Source of the DNA: SG8-30 sp963715485
Lineage (GTDB): Bacteria > Pseudomonadota > Gammaproteobacteria > Steroidobacterales > Steroidobacteraceae
Direction of reading: 5' to 3'
Length of the DNA: 64,000 bases
Assembly (NCBI GenBank): GCA_963715485.1
Contig: OY970244.1
Location: forward strand, 744,001-808,000
The position numbers were made by a program, and so were the translations under genes. Positions 8,669 through 17,793 of this stretch are shown here, one piece after another. The notes beneath the pieces are model-generated. The model was not told the DNA's origin. It worked only from the letters and a program-made list of their open reading frames with translations, and searched no databases. Within the stretch, counting starts at the first letter, position 1; each line of letters starts with the position of its first letter.

Positions 8669-8878
8669 TCAGTAGTGGGGCGGGATCTCGTGGGGGTCCT
8701 TGCCGGCCTCGGCCTCCTCGCGCAGGGCCTCGAGCTGCTGTGACAGCTGCTGGTTGAGCAGCGCCAGCCGGTCGAGGTCCTTCTGCTGGCGAATGATGAC
8801 GTCGCTCAGTTCCTGCAGCCCGCGTTCGAGGTGCGCGAGCTTGAACTCCAGCGCTTCCAGCCTTGCTGATTCACTCAT
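8669..8878 (-). CDS. slyX: SlyX family protein
   Basis: A 69-residue acidic coiled-coil protein, the normal SlyX length. It shows the family pattern: RLEALEFKLAHLERGLQELS, then VIIRQQKDLDRLALLNQQL, and the characteristic C-terminal PPHY. SlyX is widely conserved in gammaproteobacteria, often near FKBP-type isomerase slyD in other genomes, and has no settled biochemical role. Here it stands alone and convergent with the glycine-zipper lipoprotein. A GC-rich family B repeat lies at its 3' end. Confidence 0.9.
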   Translation of the reverse strand: MSESARLEALEFKLAHLERGLQELSDVIIRQQKDLDRLALLNQQLSQQLEALREEAEAGKDPHEIPPHY

Positions 8879-8929
8879 GCCCGCATCCTAACTCAGCCCT
8901 TGATTCCCTTCTGCCAACATCAGGCCGTG

Positions 8930-8979
8930 CCACCAACCACCACCCACCAACCACCAACCACCAACCACTAGCCACCAAA
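8930..8979. repeat. Imperfect CCACCAA tandem repeat
   Basis: About seven imperfect copies of the heptamer CCACCAA, low in G, between the slyX start and the TonB receptor terminator. It is a simple-sequence tract that could slip during replication. Confidence 0.7.
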
Positions 8980-8983
8980 GAAA

Positions 8984-9007
8984 AGCCCCGGGCTTTCACC
9001 CGGGGCT
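8984..9007 (-). terminator. Terminator of the TonB-dependent receptor gene
   Basis: AGCCCCGGG, loop CTTTCA, CCCGGGGCT. Read on the minus strand it is followed by a T-rich run (complement of the A-tract at 8976-8983), so it is a classic intrinsic terminator for the receptor gene ending at 9051. Confidence 0.8.
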
Positions 9008-9050
9008 GGGGGGGCAGGGATCGCAAAGGGGGGGATGCGATCCGGCTGCG

Positions 9051-11527
9051 TCAGAAGCTCGCCGTCAGCGTCATGCCGAAGTAGGTGTCGCGACGCTGCG
9101 AGCCGGCAAAGTTGCGCCGCAGGTCCTTTGCCCCGTCGGCGTAGCGCAGGAGGTTGGGTACCGAGTCCTCGCCGGTGAGGTTCCGGCCCCAGAACATCAG
9201 CGACCAGTCCTCGGACACGATGCCGAGCCGCGCGGCGAGCAGGTTGGTGTCTCCCGTCTCCGCCAGGTTCAGGACCTGCGCGTACTTGCTCGACTCGTAG
9301 CTGTAGTCGGCGCCCACCACGTAGTCCCAGCTGCCATCGCCGATCCCCAAGCGGCCGGCGCAGCTCGACGCCGGCGTAGGCCTGGTGCTTCGCTGAGCGC
9401 GGGATCTGGTTGCCCTTGATCGAGCCGAACACCATGTTGGTGGAGCTGCAGGGCAGCGAGTCGACTTCCTTGCCGAGGGAGCAGTTGTTCAGCCCGTCGT
9501 CGTCGACGTCGTTCAGCAGGCCCTGGTTCTCGTCGAAGCCCTTGGTGAACTCCGAGTCGGTGTAGGCGTAGTTGACGGCGAAGCGCAGGCCCTGCACCGC
9601 GGCGGGGCGGTAGCTGAACTCGATCTCGGCGCCCAGCACCTCGGCGTCGCCCGCGTTGACGGTGGCCGAGGTGGTGTTGCCCAGGTCGTTGCGCGCGTTC
9701 TGCGTCAGCTGGTAGCCGCTGATCTTGTTGAGGTAGGCGGCAATGTTCAGCACCACCTGGCCGTCGGCAAACACGTTCTTGGAGCCGACCTCGATGGACT
9801 CGACGTCCTCCTCGTCATAGCTCGGCAGACCCGCCTGGATCGCCGTCGCGCTGTTGAAGCCGCCCGGCTTGGTGCCCTCGGCATACAGGGCGTACAGCAT
9901 GTGATCCTGGTTCAGCTGCCAGTCGAGCGTGACGCGCGGCAGGAAGGCGTCGTAGGTCTCCTTGGCCTTCACCGTGCCGGTCGGGGGGCTGCCCAGGCTC
10001 TGCAGGACGACGTTCTGCTCGATGTCCTCCTCCTGGTAACGCGCTTCGGCCGTGATGCCGAACGCGTCCGTCAGCCTGAACGTGACCAGGCCGAACACCG
10101 CAGTGTTGGTGATGTCGAACTCTGTGACGTTGCGCGGCACGTTGATGGTCGGTCCGAAGGTCGGTATCACGAACGAACACACCGGGTTGAAGCCGCAGGT
10201 CTGCTGCAACTGGGCGATGCGCGCGCCGTAGTTGGCGGCGGCGATGCCGGCTGCGCCGGGCGGCAGCTCACGCACGTCACGGTTGGTGGACTTCTGGTCG
10301 AAGTAGTAGCCGCCGATCAGGAAGTCGACGCGGTCGCCGTCGAACTCCAGGCGTAACTCCTGCGAGACGTCCTCGGTCTCGATGTTGCTGGCAAAGGTGA
10401 AGTCGATGACGTTGCCGATCGCCAGGTAGGGCCACGGCGGCGGGCCGCTGACGTTCGGGAAGAAGGCGAAGACTGCGGTCTGGAACGCCGTCGGCCCGTA
10501 GTCGGCCTCGGTGATGAAGGTCTCCTCGGTGTCGTTGTAGCCGGTCACCGAGGCCAGCGTCCAGCGGTCGTTCAGGTCCCAGCGGATGTTGAGGCTGGTG
10601 TTGAGGTCGTCGTTGGCCTGGATGGCGTCCGGCGCCTGCACGCGCCAGTCGCTGTTGATCGGCAACGCCTTGATCACGCCGCAGTAGTAGCGACCGGCAC
10701 CGCGATAGAGACTGCCGTTGTCGAAGAAGCAGTTGTTGTCGTCGGGGTCGGTCGAGAAGATCGGCGGCTGGCCATCGCGCAGCTCGGCGTAGTACGCGCG
10801 CAGCCGGATGTCCAGCGACTCGGTCGGCGTCCACTGCAGCACGCCGGAGAACGACTTCGATTCCTGCTCGCCGATCGGCGTGTTGTCGAAGGTGTTGTTG
10901 AACGCGCCGTCGAGCGAGTAGTAGCGCGCGGTGATGCCGCCGCCGAGCTTGCCCGGGATGATCGGCCCGCGCAGCGTGCCGGCAATCTCGTACTGGTCGT
11001 CCTCGGCGATCTCGAGCTTGACGTCGCCCGAGAGCTCGTCGCCCGGCGACTTGGTGATCATGTTGATCGCGCCGGAGTAGGTGTTGCGGCCGTAGAGCGC
11101 ACTCTGCGGGCCCTTGATCACCTCGACGCGCTCGATGTCGTTCAGGTCGTAGGCGGCAATGGATCCCGAGATGTACACACCGTCGATGAAGTAGGACACG
11201 CCGGACTGGCCGAGGATATTGCCCTGGCCGCGGATGACGGGACGGTTGCCGGCGCGGCTGAACTCGTTGTCGAAGATCAGGCCGGGAGTGATCTTGGAGA
11301 TGTCGGCGAGGTCCTTGATGCCAAGGTCCTCGATGGTCTGGGCGGAGACCGCCGTGATGGCGACCGGCACCTCCTGCAGGGATTCCTCGATCTTGCGCGC
11401 GGTGACCACGATCTTCGTCGAGCGTCGTCTGCGCCATCGACGTGACGGGCAGCAGGCCCGCAGCCGCGAGGCATGGCAGCAGCGCGATGCGGACGGCCGA
11501 GCGGACGTTATTCCTCGAATTCGACAT
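9051..11527 (-). CDS. TonB-dependent outer-membrane receptor (two frameshifts)
   Basis: About 825 residues once two +1 frameshifts are removed. A signal peptide starts at the ATG at 11527 (LLPCLAAAGLLPVTSMAQ). The plug follows, with VVTARKIEESLQEVPVAITA, LADISKITPGLIFDN and GVYISGS, and the barrel runs to a C-terminal aromatic (TYFGMTLTASF). Breaks: about 11411-11414, where TTLDE should run directly into VVTARK, and about 9343-9348, where GVELRRPLG should run into GDGSWDYVVGADY. The sequence resembles the large family of receptors in aquatic proteobacteria that take up carbohydrates or other organics. No sigma/anti-sigma pair, catabolic operon or iron box adjoins it, so the substrate is unknown. 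It ends in a strong terminator. Confidence 0.85.
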
Positions 11528-11807
11528 GAGACCCCCTGTATACAATCGTTGTGACGGCGCCCGTGGTGCCGCCACGGTGTCTGACCTTGTGAGGCGATTA
11601 TCTACACTAATTTCCGGGCGATTTCCACGGGTAATGCACAGCACTGTGGTGGGCGGGCAACATGTCCGGACATATTCGTCAGTCGCGCTTGGTATACACA
11701 ATCGAGGCTGAGACGCATTCTTGTCTGGCGTGCCATCGCCCGGCCAGAAGAGTTCCTGTGCATTCCGGGCCCATTCATGGTGCCGACGGGGAGCCGCTTC
11801 ATGCTAG

Positions 11808-11838
11808 GGTAATACCACTTGCAAACATAGGTATTACC
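11808..11838. promoter_or_regulatory. Palindromic operator of the toxin-antitoxin operon
   Basis: GGTAATACC, 13-base spacer, GGTATTACC: nine-base arms, perfectly complementary, ending two bases before the antitoxin ATG. The position and symmetry fit a binding site for an AbrB-fold antitoxin dimer that represses its own operon. Confidence 0.75.
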
Positions 11839-11840
11839 TG

Positions 11841-12083
11841 ATGCCGACCACGCTCACCAGCAAGGGACAGGTGACCATTCCCAAGCCCGTACGGGATCTC
11901 CTGGGGCTGAAACCCGGCTCTGCAGTGGAATTCGAGATGGGCCCTGAAGGGCAGGTGGTGGTGCGCCCCGCAGGTCGGCGCAGCCGGCCCGCCAAGGGAC
12001 GTTTCGCACGCCTGCGTGGACGGGCGACGGTGAGGATGCGCACGGAGGAGATCCTCGCCCTCACCCGATCCTCCGGGGGATGA
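11841..12083 (+). CDS. AbrB/SpoVT-fold antitoxin (VapB-like)
   Basis: An 80-residue protein with the swapped-hairpin AbrB fold: TTLTSKGQVTIPKPVRDLLG, then LKPGSAVEFE and GQVVVRP. These proteins dimerise, bind operator DNA with the N-terminal half, and neutralise a PIN toxin with the C-terminal tail. The tail here is strongly basic (RRSRPAKGRFARLRGRATV) and ends in an acidic-to-hydrophobic helix. The stop overlaps the toxin start as ATGA, the classic coupling for this operon type. A palindrome precedes the start codon. Confidence 0.9.
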   Translation: MPTTLTSKGQVTIPKPVRDLLGLKPGSAVEFEMGPEGQVVVRPAGRRSRPAKGRFARLRGRATVRMRTEEILALTRSSGG

Positions 12084-12481
12084 TCCTGGTCGACACCAAC
12101 GTGCTGCTGGACGTGGTCGAGGCCGATCCGGTCTGGGCCGACTGGTCGACGGCGCAACTCGAGGCAGCGAGCCTGCGCGACTCCCTGTGCATCAACCCGG
12201 TCGTCTATGCGGAGCTGTCGATCGCGTTCCAGCGCATCGAGGAACTGGAGGCGGTCGTCGCGGAAGCGCGCCTGTCGCTGGAGCCGGTGCCCCGTGAAGC
12301 ACTGTTTCTCGCTGGCAAGGCGTTCATTCGGTACCGGCGGCGACGGGGGGCCAGGACCGGTGTCCTGCCCGACTTCTTCATCGGGGCCCACGCGGCCATC
12401 GAGGGCTGGCAGCTGCTGACCCGGGACGGCTCTCGATATCGTGACTACTTTCCGGGGCTGTCGCTGATCTCCCCCGCGTGA
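12080..12481 (+). CDS. PIN-domain toxin (VapC-like ribonuclease)
   Basis: A 133-residue PIN-domain protein, the usual VapC length. VapC toxins are Mg-dependent endoribonucleases that cut tRNA or rRNA. The acidic metal ligands are visible: D5 in VDTNVLLD, E45 in YAELSIAF, D98 in LPDFFIGAHA and D116 in LLTRDGSRY. Translation is coupled to the antitoxin by an ATGA overlap. Its last 37 bases overlap the 3' end of the convergent gene at 12445-12981. No frameshift or missing residue is seen, so the toxin should be active. Confidence 0.92.
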   Translation: MILVDTNVLLDVVEADPVWADWSTAQLEAASLRDSLCINPVVYAELSIAFQRIEELEAVVAEARLSLEPVPREALFLAGKAFIRYRRRRGARTGVLPDFFIGAHAAIEGWQLLTRDGSRYRDYFPGLSLISPA

Positions 12482-12981
12482 CGGGCGAAACTGCCGAACT
12501 GCAACCCGATCACCTGGTCAACCACCGGCACGAACTTGTCCAGCCCATGGGACGGGTCGCCGCTCAGGCGATAGGTGACCACGGCTTCGCTGCCACCTTC
12601 CGCAGCGGTCAGCGTCACCGTCAGTACGCCTGTCACTGCCATGTCCTGAAGCGGACCCAGCGAGCCACGCATCCGCAGCATCTTCGCTTCGGCCGCCATC
12701 ACCACGCGTGCGTGTTCCGCGCTGCCGCCGGGCCAGGCCTCGCAGAAGCAACCGCCGGCCATGGGCGACAGGCTGAGGTGGCTGCTCTTCCCCGACCAGG
12801 TGTGATCTGCGGGCCACCACAGCTCAGGGTGCACCAGCGCCTGCCAGGCCTCCCCCGGCGTGGCCGACAGCCTGTAGCGGTGCTCGATCAGCGCGCCGTC
12901 GGGCGCGGAGTGCTTCAGCTCTGCCTGCGCCGCGAGCGGCAACAGGCAGAGTCCGGCAGCAACGAGGATCCGGATATGCAT
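12445..12981 (-). CDS. Exported SRPBCC/START-like protein
   Basis: A 178-residue protein with a signal peptide (LVAAGLCLLPLAAQA). The body looks like the SRPBCC/polyketide-cyclase fold: HRYRLSATPGEAWQALVHPE, LWWPADHTWSGKSSHLSL and GCFCEAWPGG near the middle, then LTAAEGGSEAVVTYRLSGDP. Such folds bind hydrophobic ligands. Here the signal peptide places it in the periplasm, which is less common. It lies 17 bases downstream of the DUF502 gene on the same strand and may be co-transcribed with it. Its 3' end overlaps vapC tail-to-tail. Confidence 0.72.
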   Translation of the reverse strand: MHIRILVAAGLCLLPLAAQAELKHSAPDGALIEHRYRLSATPGEAWQALVHPELWWPADHTWSGKSSHLSLSPMAGGCFCEAWPGGSAEHARVVMAAEAKMLRMRGSLGPLQDMAVTGVLTVTLTAAEGGSEAVVTYRLSGDPSHGLDKFVPVVDQVIGLQFGSFARHAGEISDSPGK

Positions 12982-12998
12982 GGCAGGTCCCCCGCTGG

Positions 12999-13592
12999 TC
13001 ACGCCCGGTCGGCGAGCGAGGCAAACTTTCCGCCGCCGCGCCCGAGCAGGCGGATCGACTTGACCGCTGTCTTGAAGTCCACGTCCAGCTTCTGCACGCG
13101 ATCGGGCGTCACCAGCGAGAGGGCGCCGGCCCATGGATCGGGTGATCCGGGCAGGAAGACGATGACCTGGTGCACCGACCGCTCGACCTCGAACCCCAGC
13201 TGGGACTGATCGTCGAAGTGGACGAGCACGACCGGCAGGGTCGCTTCCGGCCGGTTCTCGGCCAGGCTCTCGGTCATGGACTTCACGAAGCCGTAGCGCG
13301 GGAACAGGTTGAGCAGCTTCTCGTCGAAGGATTCGTAGAGCGCGCGACCGCGCGGGCTCGTCGCGGCATGGCCGGCGAGCCAGCACACGCCGACGAGCAG
13401 CAGCACGGCCAGCAGGTCGATCATGGCGAGGGCACCGATATGGTCGATGCCAATCGCCTCTGCGATCGGGGTTGCCACGGCCTTCATGATCGCAAGCGCC
13501 TTGCCGAGGACGAGCAGCACGACGACGAACGGAACCAGGAAGATCAGTCCCCCCAGCACGGTCGTACGAAACGGATTGGTCTTCTTGCTCAC
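12999..13592 (-). CDS. DUF502 family membrane protein
   Basis: About 197 residues from the GTG at 13592, which opens with the family-typical basic start before two transmembrane helices (VLGGLIFLVPFVVVLLVLG and MIDLLAVLLLVGVCWLAG). The soluble C-terminal half contains NLFPRYGFVKSM, LPVVLVHFDD and VFLPGSPDPWAGALSLVTPD, the conserved DUF502 segments. Upstream ATGs would add an atypical leader, so I prefer the GTG. The role is unknown. It is divergent from the GIY-YIG-like gene and is followed by the exported SRPBCC protein. Confidence 0.82.
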   Translation of the reverse strand: MSKKTNPFRTTVLGGLIFLVPFVVVLLVLGKALAIMKAVATPIAEAIGIDHIGALAMIDLLAVLLLVGVCWLAGHAATSPRGRALYESFDEKLLNLFPRYGFVKSMTESLAENRPEATLPVVLVHFDDQSQLGFEVERSVHQVIVFLPGSPDPWAGALSLVTPDRVQKLDVDFKTAVKSIRLLGRGGGKFASLADRA

Positions 13593-13737
13593 GGATTGGC
13601 ACCTCGGGCCGGTGACCGGCATGATGGGCGCATCATCCCCCTGCAAACCGCAGGCTTCAACGAGCGTGAATCCGCCGAGACAACGCAAGCGCTCGCCAAC
13701 GCGTCGAACATGGCCCGCCGACCGGCCGTTGCGTGCA

Positions 13738-14262
13738 ATGGACGAGCGCCTGCTGTCGTCCCGTTTCGAGGCGGCGCTGGCGAGCGGGGATGGCCTTGCC
13801 GGTGCGCACTGTGTCCACGAGTGGTGGATGCGCGGCGCCTTCCCGCAGTCGGTCGAGGCGGCGCTCGAGCGCCTGTGGGAGCACGCAGCGGACTCGGTGC
13901 CCGAGTGGATGCCGATGCGCTACGTGGACTGGCTGCCGACCGCGTACGAAGTCGCCGGTCGCTTCGTCCCGGCTGGGCGCGGCCGCACGCACCTGTACCT
14001 CGTGCTGCTGGACTACAGCGACAGCCGGCCGGACCCCTACGGCGTCTACGTCGGGATCAGCCGCTACAGGCCGGCCGAGCGCTTCGACCAGCACAAGGCG
14101 GGCATCCGCGCCGCGGGTGCCGTTCTGCAGCGCGGGCTGGAAGTGCTGACCGGGCCGGTGCTGCACCTGCAGGCCCTGCCGCGCGCCGAAGCCGCGCGCA
14201 TCGAGGAGCAGCTGGCCGAGGCGCTGCGCGACGCCGGCCTGTTCGTCAAGGGAGGCCACTAG
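13738..14262 (+). CDS. GIY-YIG-like domain protein
   Basis: A 174-residue protein of no characterised family that I recognise. The N-terminal half is helical (ERLLSSRFEAALASGDGLAG, VHEWWMRGAFPQSVEAALER). The second half reads like a GIY-YIG module: HLYLVLLDY, then YGVYVGISRY, then RFDQHKAGIRAAGAV, and an Arg/Glu-rich helix (AEAARIEEQLAEALR) that supplies a possible catalytic Glu. GIY-YIG proteins are single-strand or structure-specific nucleases. Nuclease activity here is inference from a short motif only. Confidence 0.6.
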   Translation: MDERLLSSRFEAALASGDGLAGAHCVHEWWMRGAFPQSVEAALERLWEHAADSVPEWMPMRYVDWLPTAYEVAGRFVPAGRGRTHLYLVLLDYSDSRPDPYGVYVGISRYRPAERFDQHKAGIRAAGAVLQRGLEVLTGPVLHLQALPRAEAARIEEQLAEALRDAGLFVKGGH

Positions 14263-14357
14263 CGCGTTGCGCCGGCTGCGGCAGAGCCTGCCCCTGGGTC
14301 ACCGCCTGGACCACCACCGCCACTAACGTCATCCCGAAGCCATCGGGAGGACGCATC

Positions 14358-14456
14358 ATGTGGCAGGCAAGGATCGACCGTTTCGGGACGCTGGTGGAGG
14401 CCGGCGTGATCGGCTTTGGCGTGCTGTGGCTGGCCTGGGCCGCCGTGCTGGGCTAG
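14358..14456 (+). CDS. Possible 32-residue single-helix membrane protein
   Basis: The ATG at 14358 follows GGGAGG with seven bases of spacing. It encodes an amphipathic start (WQARIDRFGTLVEAG) and one hydrophobic helix (VIGFGVLWLAWAAVLG) before a stop at 14454-14456. Its end overlaps the convergent GNAT gene by four bases. The good ribosome-binding site and clear membrane segment support it, but there is no homology evidence. Confidence 0.45.
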   Translation: MWQARIDRFGTLVEAGVIGFGVLWLAWAAVLG

Positions 14457-15004
14457 GGCCGGAGCGACGGACGCCGGGCGCGCCACGCCTCGCGGGTCTG
14501 CCCCCAGACCCGCACCGCGACCGTCTCGAACGGCGCGGGCAGCGTCGCCATGCGCAGCGGCTCGGAACCGAGCCGCCGCGCCAGCGCGGCCGAGCGCAGG
14601 TTCGAGTCCCCGATGCAGTGGATGACCTCCGTCCAGCCGAGGTCGTCGAAGACGTGGTCGATGCTGGCCACGGCGGCCTCGAACGCATAGCCGCGGCCCT
14701 GCACCTCGGTGATCACGGCCCAGCCCACCTCCGGCCCGGGCCATCCCTCCGGGTAGATCGGCCCGATTCGCCCGACCCAGCGGCCGCTGGACCTTTCCAC
14801 CACCGAGAACATGCCGAAGCCGCGCATGGTCCATGCGCCCAGCATCGTGCAGAAGGTGCGCCAGGCGGTCGTGCGCGGCTGCGTGCCGCCGAGGTGCGTC
14901 ATGCCGTCGGGGTCCGCCAGCATGGCGGCGAAATCGTCGAAGTCGCCGGGCTGCGGGGTGCGCAGCAACAGTCGTTCCGTCTCCAGCCGGACGTCGGGCA
15001 GCAT
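14453..15004 (-). CDS. GNAT N-acetyltransferase (RimJ/RimL-like)
   Basis: A 183-residue acetyltransferase of the RimJ/RimL type: ETERLLLRTPQPGDFDDFAA at the N terminus, GRIGPIYPEGWPGPEVGW in strands 3-4, then the acetyl-CoA loop as VQGRGYAFEAA and NLRSAALARRLG. The family transfers acetyl groups to protein N termini or small amines; the substrate is not evident. It starts 2 bases after the stop of the DUF3598-like gene upstream, so it is the last gene of a minus-strand unit beginning near 17148. Confidence 0.85.
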   Translation of the reverse strand: MLPDVRLETERLLLRTPQPGDFDDFAAMLADPDGMTHLGGTQPRTTAWRTFCTMLGAWTMRGFGMFSVVERSSGRWVGRIGPIYPEGWPGPEVGWAVITEVQGRGYAFEAAVASIDHVFDDLGWTEVIHCIGDSNLRSAALARRLGSEPLRMATLPAPFETVAVRVWGQTREAWRARRPSLRP

Positions 15005-15006
15005 GG

Positions 15007-15513
15007 TCACTCCTGCCAGCGCAGCGCCGGCGGCGTCGAGGCCAGTTCCGCGAATGCCTGCGCGCCGCCATCGGCGCGGCGCTCCCGCACGAGCGTGATG
15101 CGCCACAGCACGTGGTCGCGGAACCAGTGCCAGGTCCGTGCGCGGTGTCGCCCGTCCGGGCTGAGCTGGATCATCTCGCAGACATGCCCCGCCGGGTCCG
15201 CGTGGAAGCCGAAGGTGATGTACAGGGTCTCCTCGTCGATGGCCCGGCAGGCGCCGTGGATGCGCCCGTTGTCGATGTGCACCTCGCCGTCGCGGTAGCG
15301 TCCTTCGTAGACCAGTTGCTGCGCGCGGCCGTCCGCCCACCAGTAGTGGCTGGACTGCCGGTAGTGGGCCGATCCCGCGTCGGGAATCTCGACCAGGATC
15401 CGGAACAGGTGCTGGTCCTGCACGCCGCGATCCGGACCGAGGTGCGTGTACTCGCCCTCCCAGATGCCTTCGTGCCGCGCCAGCAGCGGCAGGTGCCCGC
15501 GCAGCGGGTTCAT
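15007..15513 (-). CDS. DUF3598-like protein
   Basis: A 168-residue protein with a lipocalin-like look: HEGIWEGEYTHLGPDRGVQD, then SSHYWWADGRAQQLVYEG, RYRDGEVHIDNGRIHGACR and VLWRITLVRERR. The order of these motifs resembles DUF3598, a family of unknown function. The ATG overlaps the stop of the preceding gene (ATGA at 15510-15513), so translation is coupled. The family assignment is from memory of motif order and is moderate only. Confidence 0.6.
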   Translation of the reverse strand: MNPLRGHLPLLARHEGIWEGEYTHLGPDRGVQDQHLFRILVEIPDAGSAHYRQSSHYWWADGRAQQLVYEGRYRDGEVHIDNGRIHGACRAIDEETLYITFGFHADPAGHVCEMIQLSPDGRHRARTWHWFRDHVLWRITLVRERRADGGAQAFAELASTPPALRWQE

Positions 15514-17148
15514 CCGAATGCCTTCGCCAGCCGCGGATGCGCGGCCAGGCGCAGCAGGTACTCGACTTCGGGACCTTCTCCCTTGGCGCGGACCACGCCG
15601 ATCAGTGCGCGACGCTCGCCCGGAGTCCAGCGGCCGATGCCCGGCCAGGAGGCGATCACCGGCGCCCAGCGCAGCCAGGCGAGGCGCTCGCCGCGCGAGA
15701 AGCCGGCCAGTGAGCGCAGGCCGGTGATGCGCCGGGCCGTCTCGTCCGCAGCCTCTTCCGCCTGCGTCCCGCCGCCGCGGCGCGCGAGCCACGCACTCGA
15801 GCGCGCCAGCACGGCCTCAACCGGGGCCAGCCCCCGGGTCCGGCGTGGCTCGAGGTCGAAGAACAGGTGATGGCGGGCGAGGGCCTGCAGGGTACGGGCC
15901 GAAGAACGGTGCTTGGGATTCCGGCCACGCCGTGCCAGCTCGCCGTGCATCAGGCGCTGCGCCTCGGGCGCCAGCGGCCGGAAGCCAAGCTTGTGGTAGA
16001 ACCACCAGGCCCCCGTCTCGATGGCTTCCTCGTTGCCCTGGCCCAACTGGTAGGGCTCCAGGCTGAACGACGTCGCGCCGAAGACGTGTCGGGTCGCGGA
16101 CATCAGCCGCGCCAGCAGCAGCGCGGCCTCGACGCCGCGGAAGCTGTCGAAGACGTTGAACGAGACCGCCGCGCGCGGACCGAGCACGTCCACCTGGCCG
16201 TAGCCGACCGGGACGCCGTTGCGCAGCATCAGGTAACCGTACAGGGCCGGCAGGATCGAGCGGCGCTCGCTGACGATCCCGGTGAAGGCGAAGCCAAGGC
16301 CATCCCCATCGTCCACCAGCCGCAGGTCGCGCGGCTCGGCGTACTCGAAGGTCATCAGGTCGCGCGCGCGCGTCACCATCGCTGCGCGCGCCAGCTCGAT
16401 CAGGGCCGTCGCCTCGCGACCGCGCAGCAGCCGGACATCGCGGGGTGGCCTGTACAGCGCGGCCCTCAGGTTGGGACGGCCGTCGCCGGGCGCGATGCCG
16501 CAGGCATGCGGGGCGCCCGGGAAGTGCGCCCGGCTGCGCGAGGGCGTGTCCCGTCCGGGCGCCAGCACCCAGGGCAGGTCGAGCCCGTCGGCGAAGGCTT
16601 CCCGGGTGAAGCCGTCACCGGGCATCGCGGCGATGCGGGACGGTCAGCCACGCCGCGTCGCCGGCCCGGCCGCGCAGCCGGTCGAGCGCCTCGAACGGCG
16701 ACGGCTTCGCCTCCGCGAGCCACTCGGCCGCGGCGCGCGGCGCCAGCAGCGGCAATGCGGCGCCGAGCCGGCTGGCGGCCTCGGCATCGTCACGTTCGAG
16801 CGCGAGGTGCCGCGGCCAGCGCCGGGCCAGCCACAGCGCGGTGGCCCAGAAGAAGCGATAGTGAATGGCGGTGCCGGCGATGCCGGTGTCGGCGAGCGCG
16901 TCCCGGTGGCGACGCAGGTCCTCGCGGCGATCGAAGCGATCGAGCAATCGCGCGGCCTGCGCCGCCACGCGTTCGTCACCCGGGTACGCGCGCAGGAAGC
17001 ACAGCGCCTCGTGCAGCCGATGCACCTGCCCGGACGTGTGCAGCGGGCTCCTTGCGAGCCGGCGCATCAACGCCAGCTTGGCGTCCGCGGCGTCGTCGCC
17101 GAAACGGGCCCTCAGCTGTTCCAGGCGGCGAAGGTCCCGTGCCGGCAT
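15510..17148 (-). CDS. Large conserved hypothetical protein with GNAT-like segment (one frameshift)
   Basis: Two overlapping minus-strand frames, 16615-17148 and 15510-16625, probably form one protein of about 545 residues. The upstream frame begins MPARDLRRLEQL and is helical. It runs out of frame just after DAAWLTVP, where the other frame takes over as MPGDGFTREAFADGLDLPWV. One extra base at about 16630-16636 explains the split. The C-terminal part contains PALYGYLMLRNGVPVGYGQV, FDSFRGVEAALLLARLM and WWFYHKLGFRPL, which look like an acetyltransferase core with a YxKLGF-type end. It is the first gene of a coupled unit with the DUF3598-like and GNAT genes. Function is unknown; two separate genes with an 11-bp overlap remain possible. 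Confidence 0.6.
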
Positions 17149-17159
17149 CGGAGGGTGTC

Positions 17160-17708
17160 TCAACCGACGAATGCCGCGAAGCCGGCCAGGAACTTCTGCA
17201 GTCGCTCGCGCGTGTCCGGGTCCGTCAGCCGGTGTTCGTCGTCCATGGTCTTGTGCACGGTCGAGACATACAGCGGCGCCTCGAACCACGGCCGCAGTCC
17301 CAGCACCCGGAACACCGGCAACCAGGCAGTCTGGGCGCTCAGCGTGCCGAAGCGCCCGGGCGAGGCTCCCATCAGCGCAACCGGCTTGCCGCCGAACACC
17401 CTGCGGCTGTCGGTCGGCGGGCGCGACATCCAGTCGATCGCGTTCTTGAACGGCCCCGGGATCGAGTTGTTGTATTCCGGCGTGACCAGCAACAGGCCGT
17501 CGGCGGCGGCGGCGCGTTCCTTCAGTTCCTCGACCGCGGCCGGGATGCCTTCCCGGGACTCGATGTCCCCGTCGTAGAGCGGGATGCCGTGGATGCCGGC
17601 CGTCTCCAGGCGTACGCCGTCGGGGGCGAGTTCCACCGCCGCGCGCAGCAATGCCGTGTTGTACGACGCCTTCCTCAGGCTGCCGCTGATGCCGAGGATC
17701 GTGGTCAT
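17160..17708 (-). CDS. NADPH-dependent FMN reductase
   Basis: A 182-residue flavodoxin-fold reductase. The phosphate-binding loop is ILGISGSLRKASYNTALL at the N terminus and the flavin-contact region is LLVTPEYNNSIPGPFKNAID. Both are diagnostic of the chromate/azo-reductase branch (ChrR/YieF-like), which reduces FMN, quinones or chromate with NADPH. The ATG at 17708 gives the typical MTTILGISGS start; a GTG nine bases upstream is less likely. It lies 12 bases upstream of the hypothetical gene at 17148 and could head the same transcript. Confidence 0.9.
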   Translation of the reverse strand: MTTILGISGSLRKASYNTALLRAAVELAPDGVRLETAGIHGIPLYDGDIESREGIPAAVEELKERAAAADGLLLVTPEYNNSIPGPFKNAIDWMSRPPTDSRRVFGGKPVALMGASPGRFGTLSAQTAWLPVFRVLGLRPWFEAPLYVSTVHKTMDDEHRLTDPDTRERLQKFLAGFAAFVG

Positions 17709-17793
17709 CGAACTCACTTCCAGGCAGGCCGGAGCTTCATTCTACAGGCTGCACGGAGGTGTGCGACGATGGACGACCGGAGGGGAGAAGGCC

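Noticed and set aside
8930..8979. CCACCAA tract as a CRISPR array
   Set aside because: Units are 7 bp, contiguous and imperfect, with no spacers and no cas genes.
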